64,000 nt of DNA. Origin: Anniella stebbinsi. Taxonomy: Eukaryota; Chordata; Lepidosauria; Squamata; Anniellidae. The stretch's first letter is position 1. Every line of letters begins with the position of its first letter. A program made the position numbers and the translations under genes. This document shows, piece after piece, positions 23,938 to 34,925 of the stretch. The stretch covers positions 14,159,501-14,223,500 of the forward strand of contig JARDYH010000001.1 in assembly GCA_029215795.1 (NCBI GenBank). The letters are read 5' to 3'. The notes under the pieces are model-generated. The model was not told the DNA's origin and did not search any database. It worked only from the letters and a program-made list of their open reading frames with translations.

Positions 23938-25312
23938 GATGATGCACCTCATAGGCTTTCCTGTGCATCATCAGTATCACTTGAGTTCCTTGCTGTAACA
24001 GAAGTTGTTTGGAAATGAAACCTCTTATTGGCATGAGATAGTGTAGAGATCTTAGTAATTATGAATATATAGTACTATTTTCTAAAAATCTGACAGCTTA
24101 CATAGAATTGGGATGACTGGATGCCGCTGGGTGAGGTATGATTTCTGAAAATCCTAATTCTGGTGAACAATTAAAGTGCCCTGCCCTCTACTATATCTTG
24201 TCATCACTAGTGTACAATATTTTGCTTTGTCTTAACATTAGAACAGTTAAATCATGCAGAGGTAATGTTTAATGGTGTTCAGTAATTGAGTTAATGATCA
24301 GGTGTGAGAGTACATTAGGTATTGCACAGCTGTTAATTTTCAGAACCCATGTGTTTCCAGATTTTGGGATAAGCTAATAGTGAAGTTTTGCTTAATTAAG
24401 TCTCTGAACCATTACAACTATCTTTTGGGTTTTCCCTGTCACCAGAACAATTGGCTGTGTTTAATTTTCCTCTCAGTTTCTGGTTCGCTTCAGCTAATGT
24501 TATTTTACTTGTGTGGGCACAAAGCAGGTGTCATAACAAAATTATTCTTTCAGGGGGATACATTAGTTTACAGGTGGAGGCAATGCAAAGATATAACTAC
24601 CTCTCAGCTACAAATGTAGTACATAACGTAAGAGTACAATGCAAAACAATCTCTTACAGCATGTTGCATCAGCTTTTCTTCCCCAGCTTTGATAAACAAA
24701 TACGTTATTGCTCACAAAATAGATCACAGGATTAACGGAAAACAAATTCTTGGTTGCTTACCAACAGGTTTAATTTAGATCCACTTTTTGATTTGTTTTG
24801 TTAAGCATTTAACTCTGCCTTTTCCAACACCTGAACACCACTTTTCATTTCCCTTGGCTATATTTTAAATTAACTAGTGTGTTCATAGAATAAATAAAAT
24901 AGAGATCAGTATTGTGTAGTTGCAACCAGTAGGAGGCTCTGATGTGCTGAAGGTAAAAATTGTAACCCATTGCTACCTCAGGTACAGTTAGTAGACGGGA
25001 AAAGGGCAGTAGAGCTATACATCATCCTCAAATAGTGTCTATTGGATTTTTTTTTAATAGTTCATTATCCAACAGTGGCCTTGTTTTAGCAAGAACATCT
25101 TTTTTGATTCCAGCAAAGCTAAAAAGTTGCTGTGTGTGTTAGCTTGTTTTCCACCATACACATACATGATTTCTTGATCTGTGTTTATTTAATGATATAA
25201 AGGATTAAGCACATAAGTCCGAACATTTTAAAATTTTAAACATAACCTAGGAGTAGAAATACTGCTTCTGTTAAATATGTACAAACTCATGAATGTTCCA
25301 TTTGTTTTTCAG
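23938..25312. other. AT-rich intron 5' of exon, nothing recognised
   Basis: No repeat or gene recognised; it ends in the acceptor of the first visible DIAPH2 exon. Confidence 0.5.
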
Positions 25313-25414
25313 TTAAAAAGGTAGTTGAGGATACAGAAGAAAAGAAGATAGCTATGCCTAAGAAGAGAGTTAAAGAGTTAAGATTACTGGATGGGAAGAC
25401 AGCACAGAATTTGT
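25313..25414 (+). CDS. DIAPH2: DIAPH2 internal exon (FH2, linker/knob start)
   Basis: This exon encodes the end of the variable FH2 linker and the conserved start of the next helical segment. It opens with tt, completing a codon begun in an upstream exon (phase 1), then reads 33 whole codons from KKVVEDTEEKK to VKELRLLDGKTAQNL and ends with a single t (phase 1). The acceptor is tttgtttttc-ag and the donor is gtatgt. Joining the final t to ct of the next exon gives TCT (Ser), restoring the family motif TAQNLSIFLGSF. Diaphanous formins nucleate and elongate unbranched actin filaments; the FH2 domain forms a ring-like dimer around the barbed end. The VKELR-LD-KTAQNL string is typical of DIAPH1-3, while the lysine-rich stretch before it is the fast-evolving part of the linker. 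The exon is too short to show as a long ORF. Confidence 0.93.
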
Positions 25415-26284
25415 GTATGTAATATGTTCTTTCACTTTACATAATGTTTGTCCAAATTTTAATGCTTTTCTATTATCAGTAATTTGGTATTTCGCTGTAA
25501 ATATACATTGTGAATTCTGTTAATATGGAAGGTGTCTTGAATGACATTGTCTTTATTAGCAGTGCCTCCTTGGACTCCATGGTTCGAGGCAAGAGCTGTA
25601 GGTATTAATATTGTCTTATGGAGATTGTGACTCTTAACTTTTAACAGTAGTTGAAAATACTTCCAAGAATAATCTGGGTCCATAATGGAATGAGGGAGAG
25701 ATCTGATTCATGATTCTGTCGAACTGGAGTGTTTTGAACTTATCAAAACCTGCTACAAATTAAGCAAAGGCAAGCATTTGATGCCTGTGCTATTGAACAT
25801 GAACACCAGTCTGTGGACATGTCTATCAGCTTCCCTTGCTGAAAATACAACCAATACCCAGGAGATCTGGCCATCATTTGTAGCGCCATAGAGATGGTTC
25901 CTCCCTTATCACGACCTATGCTCATTTTTTCTTTAGGAATTATAAATTTTGACATCCAAACAAGTTGGGGGGGGGGGGGAATAAGAATTTCATGGAGACA
26001 TCAAAACTACATGAGCATTAAGCTGTTGGAATAGTGGTTGTTTAAACTTCTAACATATATTGTTGAAGTTGTAGCCTCAGAAGCTCAGCTCATTCCATTT
26101 GTAGAAAGTAATTGCACATTCTATCTGTTTTTGACTGCAGTCTAGATTTTTTTTTAAAAAAATACAGGCATAAGCATAAAACATAATGCCTCTGAACCTA
26201 GAAGTTCACTGTAATTACAGTGGCTGATTCCAGTGATAGTTAAATCTACTTTTTGGGTTCAGAAGCCATATACTTCTTAAAATT

Positions 26285-26400
26285 GCTTTCATACCCTGCT
26301 TGTGGGCTTCTTAGAAGCATCTGGCTAACCACTGTGGGAAGCAGCATGCTGGAGTAGTTGGACCCTTGGTTTGATCTAGAAGGGTTTCTTGTTTCTTATA
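26285..26400 (+). mobile_element. CR1 3' end fragment
   Basis: CCTGCTTGTGGGCTTCTTAG, TGGCTAACCACTGTGGGAAG and GGACCCTTGGTTTGATCTAG match the same CR1 3' end seen at 14640-14750. It is truncated at its 5' side. Confidence 0.8.
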
Positions 26401-26579
26401 AAGCCAGCCAGCATTCAAAATATATCTCAAGTTATTATTCACATCACACTGGATATTTTTCAGGGGGGTTGTGGTGGAGAGATCTGAGGCATGGATTGGG
26501 ATCATAAAGGCCCATAATTCAGTTTTTGGCGTTACTATATTTTCTTAAAAAGGATTCTGTATAAAACAGAGTTTGAATT

Positions 26580-26790
26580 CTTAATAATAATAATTTATTT
26601 ATTTATTTATTTATTTCCCACCTCTCCCTCCGGATCGAGGCGGGGAACAACATCAAACATAAAATACACAAAACCGATTAAAAGCACATAAAACCAATAC
26701 ATCATTAAAATACCAATAAAACACCAATAAAACACTTAAAATTCATCTGGGTAGGCCTGCCGGAAGAGATCAGTCGTTATAGCTCTTGAA
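26580..26790 (-). mobile_element. L2-like LINE 3' end fragment
   Basis: A (TTTA)n tail at 26594-26615 is followed by CCCACCTCTCCCTCCGGATC and an A-rich AAAAC-type stretch, then GTAGGCCTGCCGGAAGAGAT. This is the antisense form of the LINE 3' UTR that includes the AAGGCCTTCC-like block. Confidence 0.7.
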
Positions 26791-27224
26791 TTGAATTGGG
26801 GCTTTGTTTCTGTATAATATAAGAAATCACAGCTCATTTAAAGCCAGTTCACCTATATTCCTCACAGGCATCGCATAAACTATATCCTAGGATTAAATTT
26901 GACCAAAGTGGATTTATAATACTTTTTTCCTAAAATCACGGCAGTTCCATACACCACAACATGTCAGAATATCCTCAGACTTCTACAGTGCTGTTTAAGA
27001 TGCTAAATTATCTCTACATTATTATAGACCCCACAGCGCTGGACTGGTGCTCCTGGAGGGCTGGATTTGCCCCCTGGCCTGAGGTTCTGAGGACTGTTAT
27101 AGGTAGAGCTTGAAGCATTTAATTATATAATTTCATTACCTAAAAGATGTCAATGGAATTTTCAAGTCAAATGTATGTTTCTTGGTATAATTCATTCTGT
27201 CCTATGAAAATCTTAATGCAATAA

Positions 27225-27386
<162 letters not shown>

Positions 27387-28114
27387 TAGTATGGCATCTC
27401 TTTGAATCAAAATGTCATTCTTTGGAATGCTTTTTTTAAAGACCCATTGGCCACAATGGATACTATGGGGCAGAGAGATCACATACCCACTTCAGGGTCA
27501 GCAGTTCCGAAACTGGGCTGCTTGTAGGTTTAAATGCCTTTATATAAATTCTCCTTTTGATCCACTGTGTTTTATCTTTGTTCATTTCAAATATTGATTG
27601 GTTTTTCTTCACTCTCTTGGGAAAGATTCAGGCCACCTATAATATTTTTTAGAATAACACATGTACTAGACTTTTTTGTGGAAAAGTCCAACACTTCATT
27701 ACAAGGATGATACTGTATAAAGCACTGAAAACGTATTTCAGCAATTGAAGAAACACAAACTAGCAGTGATCAAGAACAGTATAATTTTTAGTGACTTAAT
27801 ATCATAATTCTTGGGCAAGTGAGCCATAATGCGTGTGAGCTCAAGCCTCTTCTTTCCTGGCTTATAAAAGCTGTTGGAGGGGAACTGGGTATGGGACTCT
27901 TATTCCATCAAGCCTGAAGGAGGCAAACATTATTTTAAAAAATCTCCTTCATGAATCCCACTGTCTTCGATAGTCTAGTCTTGCACAAAGTGCATGTGGT
28001 GGCATTTCAGCCTCTGGTGTTCCTGGCTGGTTCCATTTTTTCTAGATCTATTGCAAATTTTCTAGATCTGTTTTAGTTTAATTTTAAACACTATCATTAG
28101 ACATAAACAGCCTT

Positions 28115-29320
28115 AGTCTGCTCCAGAATTTGGACTGGGGAAATGTCTCGCTATTGGTTCTGCTGGACATCACAGCAGCTTTCAATTCTATGAACCATAG
28201 TATTTTTTTCAATTGCTTGGCTGCTTGTTGAGCACTGTTTTACAGTGGTTCCAGACCTCCTTCGGGGGAGGTTTACAAGATGCTGTGAGATCCCCAAAGA
28301 GTTCCATATTGTCCCTAATACCATTCAGTAGCTACATGAAATTGTCGGGTGAGGTCATTCAGGGTTTTAGACTTCAGTGTCATCGTTATTGCAGATGCCA
28401 TATATCTCTATCTCTCCTTTGAATCTCAATCTAAGAAAGCTGCTGAATTGGTGCTCCAGGTCAGTAGAAAGGCAGATCTCACCTGTTTTTGATGATGATT
28501 AGATTTCACCTGTTTTTGTTGGGATTACACTCTCCTTGGACACCCAGATTTCTGGTACTGGGGTACTCCTGGATCCAACCCTGAGACTGGATATCTTCCT
28601 CTCAGTAGTGGCCAGGAGTACATTTGCACATCTGAGGCTTGTGCACCAATGGCTTCGGTTATTGAGCAGTATAGAAATGTAATAAACAAACAAACTGCAC
28701 CCATTCCTAGATGTGTCTGATCTGCGGTAACACATGCCTTAGTTGCATCTTCATGTGGGGTTGCTTTGGAATGGTGTTTCAAAACTTCAGCTGGTTCAGA
28801 TTACAGCAGCCAGTGTTAAAACAGCTTCATTGGCCATCAGTTCATTTGTGGTCACAATTCAGAGCGCTGGTTTTGACCTATAAATACCTAAATGACTTAC
28901 TACCAAGTAACCTAAAAGACCATATTTTCCCTTAGAAGCGTGCTTGAGTCTTGAGAGCATTCAGAGAGACCCTTTTCTCATTGTTGCCATTTCTGAACTG
29001 TGCTTTGACTAGCTGCACTTCAGCTCTGGAGTTTCCTTGCTAGGGAGGCGTGCTTAGCCTTCTCTTTCGTTTCCTTGCAGTACCAAGTAAATGATTTTTT
29101 ATTATTATTATTTAGATAGGTCTCTGGCCTATCAAGTGGATTTGCCTTTTTTATCCTATGTTATAACTGACTTCTGTTTTTTTTTTTTTTGCGTTTTGGT
29201 CCTCGGTTTGTTTTTATCAGTTCTTCCACTTTTATATTGTTGTTTATTGATGTTACTTTGTGTTTATGGTTGTAATTTGTCAGTTTGGGTGTTATGTGTT
29301 GAAATGTATGCTTTAAGAAT
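28115..29320 (+). mobile_element. Degraded L2-like LINE, ORF2 RT to 3' UTR
   Basis: The frame at 28150-28200 reads SLLVLLDITAAFNSMNHSIF, the motif-A region of a LINE reverse transcriptase. Near 28388-28410 the motif-C YADD block is broken by an extra base and reads -ADA-, so the polymerase is dead. Further on come LGTPDP-like, FQNFSWFRLQQPVLKQL and ALVLTYKYLNDLLPSNLKD segments typical of L2-clade ORF2 C-termini. An ATTATTATTATT-started 3' UTR follows. It carries a nested insertion at 28648-28692 and a 27-bp tandem duplication at 28474. Confidence 0.8.
28648..28692 (+). mobile_element. 45-bp LINE tail nested in an older LINE
   Basis: CAGTATAGAAATGTAATAAA followed by CAAACAAAC is the 3' tail of a squamate L2/SINE-type element. 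It sits in the middle of the ORF2 remnant between GTGCACCAA and CTGCACCCATTCC. It is a heavily 5'-truncated insertion. Confidence 0.65.
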
Positions 29321-29612
29321 AAGGAGAGTATTAACCTGTTAACCTGTTAACTTACATTGACTTCTACCTTGTTAAATATAATTTTAAAAATTAACTACAT
29401 ATTGAATTGGTATGTAAAGTGTGGGCATTTCGTTGCAAAGCAAAAATTTAAAATTGGTGTCTGATTAACAAAGTCCTGGAATATTTTACTCTAAAAATAT
29501 CTAAGGTGAATTTACTCAGCCTTTAGCCTTGTTTATTTCATCAGAAATTAGCATAGCCTAATTTAGATCCAAAGTCTGAGTTTTATGAGTGCAATTACAA
29601 GCATCCTTACCA

Positions 29613-29850
29613 GGGCCTCATCTACACCAAGCAGGATATTGCACTATGAAAGCAGTATATAAAAGGCAGGAGCCAAACCAAGCAGGATGTAGCAGTATGA
29701 AATCGGTATATGGTATGTGTTGATGGCCCCAACAGTTGTCAGTGCACTTCAGTACTGCTATAAAGCAGCAGTGTGGCTCCTGCCTTTTATATACTGCTTT
29801 TTTCATACAGCTTTCATAGTACAATATCCTGCTTGGTGTAGATGAGGCCC
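29613..29850. mobile_element. Near-palindromic MITE
   Basis: 238 bp. The left arm, 29613-29675, starts GGGCCTCATCTACACCAAGC and ends GTATATAAAAGGCAGGAGCC. It is matched by the reverse complement of about 29770-29850, with a small insertion in one arm. The central part also repeats CCAAGCAGGAT and CAGTATGAAA. No target duplication or coding capacity is seen. Superfamily not settled; hAT-like ends are possible. Confidence 0.85.
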
Positions 29851-30138
29851 AGGAAACAACTCCCAGTTTTGAGATTCCTAGCAATGGGGATTATTTAAAC
29901 AAATAAATGATGGATTTTAGCTTACAAACACCCTTATTTCCTTTCTATATACACCAGCAGTATTTTAGCTCTGTTTCAAAAGGGTGATAAAAATATTAAC
30001 AATGTTACAACATTGTTTTTAAGCTTACAAAAAGATTGTTGTGAATAAAGATTATATGTATACTAGCACCTTTTTTAAACTTAACATTGCATCTGTAAAT
30101 GGAGAACTCATCTATGTCTCTTTACTACATGCCATCCA

Positions 30139-30322
30139 GGAACACAGCTCTGTGATAGAGCATGTGGTTTGCATGCAGAAGGTCCCAAGTTCAATCCTTG
30201 GCATCTCCAGTTAGAGTTGGGAAATTCTCCTTTCTGAAATTGTGTAAAGCTGCTACCAGTCGATAATATACTGAGTTAGATGGATCAATGTCCTGACTCA
30301 ATATAAGGCAGTTTCCAGTTGT
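30139..30322 (+). mobile_element. tRNA-derived SINE
   Basis: The tRNA-like head contains TAGAGCATGTGGTTTGCATG and the B box GGTCCCAAGTTCAATCC. The body (CTGCTACCAGTCGATAATAT, GGATCAATGTCCTGACTCA) and end ATATAAGGCAGTTTCC are those of a SINE common in lizards. It is not a tRNA gene: it lacks a foldable 3' half. Confidence 0.82.
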
Positions 30323-31516
30323 TTGGTTTTTTTATTTTTTTTTTTCATTTTTGTAGTGTTCTGTTGCATCTATGTGTGTACAAAACAGGAACAAAAGCAC
30401 AAATGAGTCCTTCACTCCTTAATTATGTAACTCAACATAACCTACATAATTAGAAGGCTATTGGGATATTTCCCATAAAGTTGAAGCAGATTTACCTTAA
30501 TTCCAGATTAACAAATTTTGGGATTTGTTTAATAGTTTATATAATAGATGAAAAAACAGGATGCTCCTGGACTGCAATAGTTTTGAGAATTATCTGTGTT
30601 TGCTTCACTGAAACTTTTAAAAGCCAATATTGTTTTGGCGTGTAAAACATCTTACTATGAGAGAACAGAGCTAATGACATAGCAGTAGATAGGGTTGTGT
30701 GTGTTATGACACCAAGTACTTATGACTGTTTGTTTCTTTTTCTTTTATACAATGAGCTGGTTTGCATGATCAAAATAAGTCACCTTGGAGGGGAAAACAA
30801 CCCTCCAATGACCCATGTGCTGTTGTAGTGTTTTTGGTGGGTTGTTTCCCCATCCAAAAAGCCATGTAACCTGGGTTTGGCTGACATGACAAGCTACACG
30901 GGGGCAGTGATTATGAAAATTGCAAGAGCCACAATTTAAATAATCCACCATGGCTTCATTGAATCAGATCAATATTTCACTGTAAGGGAGAATACAGTTC
31001 TACCCCCTTTGTGGTTTGAATGTCCTTATCCTATACAGTGATAGTAAAACTCATTTTCCAAGAGGTAATCCTTATATAGCCAAACATACCATCTACACAT
31101 AGGTGGGGTATGTGTAGCAGCTGGCTTCCATAGGTAGAAAAAATGGAGGAGCAACTAAGGTGGAATGCAAAGAACAGCCCAATGAAGACTGAGCATGCTC
31201 AATGACCATTAAATGCTGGCTGACCCGTGGCACGGAGGGAATGGAATAAAGTATCATGGAAGAGGGCATATCAGGTTGCCTGGAACTCCACATTGCAGTG
31301 TATTGTTGAAGATTGTGAATTTTAATTATCTATTATGAAAACATGAACCAAAACATGACAGTTTCGCAGTTGATTTCAGTGCAACAGGAAACTCCATGGA
31401 GCCTGCCACACAACACGCCACACAACGGTTGTGCAGGAACTCTCCTTTGCACTGTGTGGATATCAACATGGAATGTTTTCTAAAAAAAAACACCATGGGG
31501 TGAAATTTTCCCTCCA
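30323..31516. other. Intron sequence with a possible worn MITE
   Basis: At 30755-30960 GAGCTGGTTTGCATGATCAA and GGGTTGTTTCCCCATCC recall the ends of the elements at 44136 and 59035, but I cannot place a right terminus. The rest is unrecognised. Confidence 0.35.
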
Positions 31517-31605
31517 GGCAACACATTTCTCAACGGTGGTGTAAAAACTCCACAGTGAAGTTCTAAAACCACTATCGAGAAATGTGTTGTCTGAACTGAG
31601 CCATA
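31517..31605. mobile_element. Foldback end of a MITE of the GGCTCAGTTC clan
   Basis: GGCAACACATTTCTCAACGG is inverted at 31575-31601 (ACTATCGAGAAATGTGTTGT), and the segment ends CTGAACTGAGCC, the same outer end as the element at 14040-14547. The full left end upstream (perhaps near 31350) is not clear. Confidence 0.6.
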
Positions 31606-31611
31606 GTGTTA

Positions 31612-31825
31612 GGAGAGCCTTCATAGCTCAGAGGTAGAGCACATGCTTTGGAATCAGAGGGTCAGAGTCCTATCCCTGGCTTCTTCAGCTAAAAGAATCA
31701 TATAGCAAATGATGGAAAGGTCTTTTGCCTGAGATCCTCAAGAACTCTTGACAGTCAGAGTAGGCAATAGTGGGCTAGATGGATAAATAGTCTGACCTTG
31801 TATAGCTTTCTGTGTTACCTACTGT
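31612..31825 (+). mobile_element. tRNA-derived SINE
   Basis: Second copy of the SINE at 30139-30322: TCATAGCTCAGAGGTAGAGC (A box region), GGGTCAGAGTCCTATCC (B box), then GGGCTAGATGGATAAATAGT and a CTTGTATAGCTTTC end. It inserted just beside the MITE end at 31605. Confidence 0.82.
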
Positions 31826-32924
31826 ACCAGTAAGTATAACAAACTGTCCTAGAATCAAAACTAATTGGGAGTATATTGGCAATAGCTTTGTCTATGTAGT
31901 ATTTGCTTGAAATTGACAAGGATCCAATCTGTGGACATTATGATGGGTTTAATAATGGAGAATCCAAGACCTGAGTAACTTAATGAGATGTTTTGAGAAA
32001 AGAAAGAAAGGTTATGTTTTGGTATGCAAGAAAGGGCATTGTGGTTCGATATCTTCACTTAACTAACCTTTAAGTGTGCAATTAACATTTAAAGAAAATA
32101 AAGTTTGTGGAATGCTGTTGAATAATTGCAGAAATGTGGAAAATAGTTAAATGTCTCAGTTCTGTTTAACAGGCATTTTTTTTAACATAACAGTGGTGAC
32201 ATACTATAAAATTAGAGCTAAGAGGCATGAAAGATTGAATACAAAGCGTACTTCATTGCTGTCACAAACACTTCCTTTTGGCTTTGCTGTCTAAAACAGG
32301 ATCAGTAAGGTGCCACTCGAAATACAATTTTATACAAAATATAGAACTGTACTATCTGTTATGCTATGAATGTGTTGCGTTAATGGGTACATGTATAGAA
32401 TGTATTCAAATTAGACCTGGGGACAAATGTCATACCTTCATTGTAATGAAGGTTGCTTATTACTCCAAGGGATTTAGCTGTTGTTTGCCCTTATGCCTAG
32501 TTTTACAGACTAGTCTGTAATATAACAACATTTCCATCTACCTGTTACGTATGGAAACAGTGAAAATAATAATGATTATAGATATACTTTCCAAGACCCT
32601 CAGTGTGGCATGCATTCTTTTAAATTGTGTCTTTAGTTTCTTCCTCTATTAAATAGCACATTCACACAGCAAATGTGTTTTGAATATGTCCATGTGGTGA
32701 ACAGTGTGATATTTGAAGAAAACAACAGACATCTTTAACTATGGAGAGGGCACACAGATGGAAGTTGCAGCTGAACATGCTCTTCAAGGCATATTCATTG
32801 TGTCTCTGCAGATGCGTATTCCCGTTGGAATGTTTACAATGGACTGCATGACATATGGTGAACACATTTGTCTCATAAAGCACAAGGAGTCATTTTTGAC
32901 CATGCTAGGAACTATGGCATTCTT

Positions 32925-33100
32925 ATTCTTATTATTTATTACATTTATATACCACCCCATAGCCGAAGCTCTCTGGGCAGGTTACATGAGATTAAAACAT
33001 TTAAAAACAATATACGAAAATTAAAACTGCAAAACATACAATATGCACATACATTTAAAATCATTATAAAGCCTAAAAACATTTAAAAATCAGCTCAGCC
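32925..33100 (-). mobile_element. L2-like LINE 3' end fragment
   Basis: TTATTTATTACATTTATATA then CCACCCCATAGCCGAAGCTC, followed by CTCTGGGCAGGTTACA and an A-rich AAAACATTTAAAAAC stretch. On the minus strand this is a classic GAGCTTCGGCTATGGGGTGG-TATATAAATG tail found in squamates. Confidence 0.8.
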
Positions 33101-33191
33101 TATATTGACATATCATGGAGATGTTCTGGCTTATTTGTGTTTCTCTATATCTTTGGTAGTGAGGGGGAAAGTCCATTGGCCAGAAGACATA

Positions 33192-33406
33192 GACCCAGTT
33201 CAGATGACATGCTAAGCCACAATGGTTAAGCATCTTGAGCTAAACATTATGGCTTAGTGTGTCATATGAACCATGACTTAGCATATTGCGTGAACCATTC
33301 CTAACCATGGTGGCTACATAATCACAGTTTAAACACGCTCACTAACCATTTGCTTTAAAAGGGTTAGCGTCCTAACCATGGCTTAGTATGTTGTCTTAAC
33401 AGGCTC
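33192..33406. mobile_element. MITE, 215 bp
   Basis: The inverted ends are GACCCAGTTCAGATGACATG and, from the right, GAGCCTGTTAAGACAACATA, each followed by CTAAGCCA and a GGTTA block. Internal copies of ACCATGGCTTAG and AACCATT occur in both orientations. Flanking TA on both sides (33190-33191, 33407-33408) fits a 2-3-bp target duplication. Confidence 0.78.
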
Positions 33407-33923
33407 TAAGTGTTGCTGGACAGTTGACCACATCCACTCTAGTAAGAACTGCTGTATGAGAAAAGTAGCCTGCTTCCAACTGGATGTAAATACATATTAA
33501 CAACTCAGTTTTGACACTGTCAGATTGATCTTTCTCCCCTACCGTATCCTACCAATCCTCTCTCTTCCCTTGTGTTTATTTTCCTTTAATTTGAAAGCCT
33601 GACATTGAGGCCAGGGTCTCATTTTCATTTATGTGCACTGCCTGCCACCAAAGCTGCATATTGAATTTAATTGACATGGGGCACTTTGAGAGCCACTTTA
33701 GCCCTTAGAAGTAGAATAAAAATATAATAAGTCAGTAAAATAATTCAGGATTTTCTAAAGAATTTGAGTCTTCATAAATATGTAGTGGTCAGATTGTGTT
33801 CCAATGACAAATCATTAACCTTGCTGCAAGATCTCTCTGAAGGCAGTATTGTTTGACCAAACCAAATTTCTCCCAAAGTATTTCCTGATTGCATGTCTCT
33901 TCTTTAGTTAAAGAAGGACATAT

Positions 33924-33944
33924 AACAACAACAACAACAACAAA
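33924..33944. repeat. (CAA)n microsatellite
   Basis: Seven CAA-type units. Confidence 0.9.
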
Positions 33945-34389
33945 CATCTTCAGTATCACCATTAAAAGAAAACTCTTGTTTTCTAGCACCCTAAGATGTT
34001 TGTGATCATTTTTAGGCATGCATTGTGTTACTTATATTAATTATCCCAATATTTTTGTAGATATTAACATTAGTCACATGAAATGTAATTATTTAACTGT
34101 AATGCATTTTTAAATTACTTTATATTTTGATCCAGTACCATCAGAGAAGTTAAAGCTGAAAACTCTATAGCTTTATAGCTAAAACCAAAAATGGCATATG
34201 CAGCATTGGGAGTCTTGCATATTCTGTACTGTGTGAATAGCTTTTGGTTATTTCAACTACAGGTTTGATTTATACTTGAGTAATTTCAGAATTTAAATCA
34301 AAATTTTCTTTTATGATTCATGTCAGTCATGGGATAGGGGTGTAGTATGGCTATGAGAGGGGGGACAAAGTTACAAATTTATACTGTCT

Positions 34390-34406
34390 CCCCCCCCCCC
34401 CCCCCC
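34390..34406. repeat. C-run
   Basis: About 16-17 consecutive C. Confidence 0.95.
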
Positions 34407-34823
34407 AATGATGCTTGGGCCCTGAATGTGTAGAACTATTGTCCAAACCTTTTCAGAAGCATGGCTTTGTTGAAAAAAGGGTACTTGATTGAAAGGTTGA
34501 TGTACAACGCCATTTACTAAGTGTTTTACCTGTGTTGGATAAAGGCTTGCAAATCTATGGATTGGAAAGATATTGCATTTAGCCAAATTCAGTTTTTTTC
34601 TTATGAAGACCATAATTACTAAACTAAAAACAATCCTTTGACGTTATGATGCATTTTCTACTTAAGAAAAATTGGAGTGGGGGGAAACTGTTATAACTTT
34701 GTAACGTTAGCAATTATAATGTTGGAGAAGCTACCATATATATGAGAATGGGCTTTTATGTAGTACATTACAAACGAGTATTTGTAATAAAAAGACAATC
34801 CTGATTTCTGTTCCTTACACTAG

Positions 34824-34925
34824 AATTTGGTTAAGAACCTCCCTGAACAGAAAGAGCTCAGTGCCTTAGCAGAGTTGAAGAATGAATATGATGATCTCTG
34901 TGAACCAGAACAATTTGGAGTTGTG
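34824..34925 (+). CDS. DIAPH2: DIAPH2 internal exon (FH2)
   Basis: Exactly 34 codons in phase 0 at both ends, reading from NLVKNLPEQKELSALAELKN to EYDDLCEPEQFGVV. The acceptor is ttccttacact-ag and the donor gtaagt at 34926. This is the helical part of FH2 between knob and coiled-coil regions. The string LCEPEQFGVV separates the paralogues as I know them: DIAPH1 has a LAESEQFGVV type and DIAPH3 an LCEPEQFVVV type, so this exon supports DIAPH2. An ATG at 34827 in another frame opens a longer ORF running past the donor site; that ORF is an artefact, since the conserved protein frame and the donor set the exon end. Confidence 0.95.

Larger units (their letters stand above)
1..25312 (+). other. 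DIAPH2: DIAPH2 intron upstream of first visible exon (partial)
   Basis: Phase-1 intron ending at the acceptor 25311-25312; its 5' end lies outside the window. The exon that should precede it (the start of FH2, with the MKRINW- and FENPDLFAKL-like segments) was looked for by eye and not seen, so this intron is at least 25.3 kb. Its contents are listed as separate repeat entries. Confidence 0.85.

Noticed and set aside
27025..27110. Possible hAT end (CCCCTGGCCTGAGGTTC)
   Set aside because: One short matching block only; no partner terminus or target duplication seen.
30139..31700. tRNA genes at the two B-box sequences
   Set aside because: Both have SINE bodies and tails after the tRNA-like head and no foldable full tRNA.
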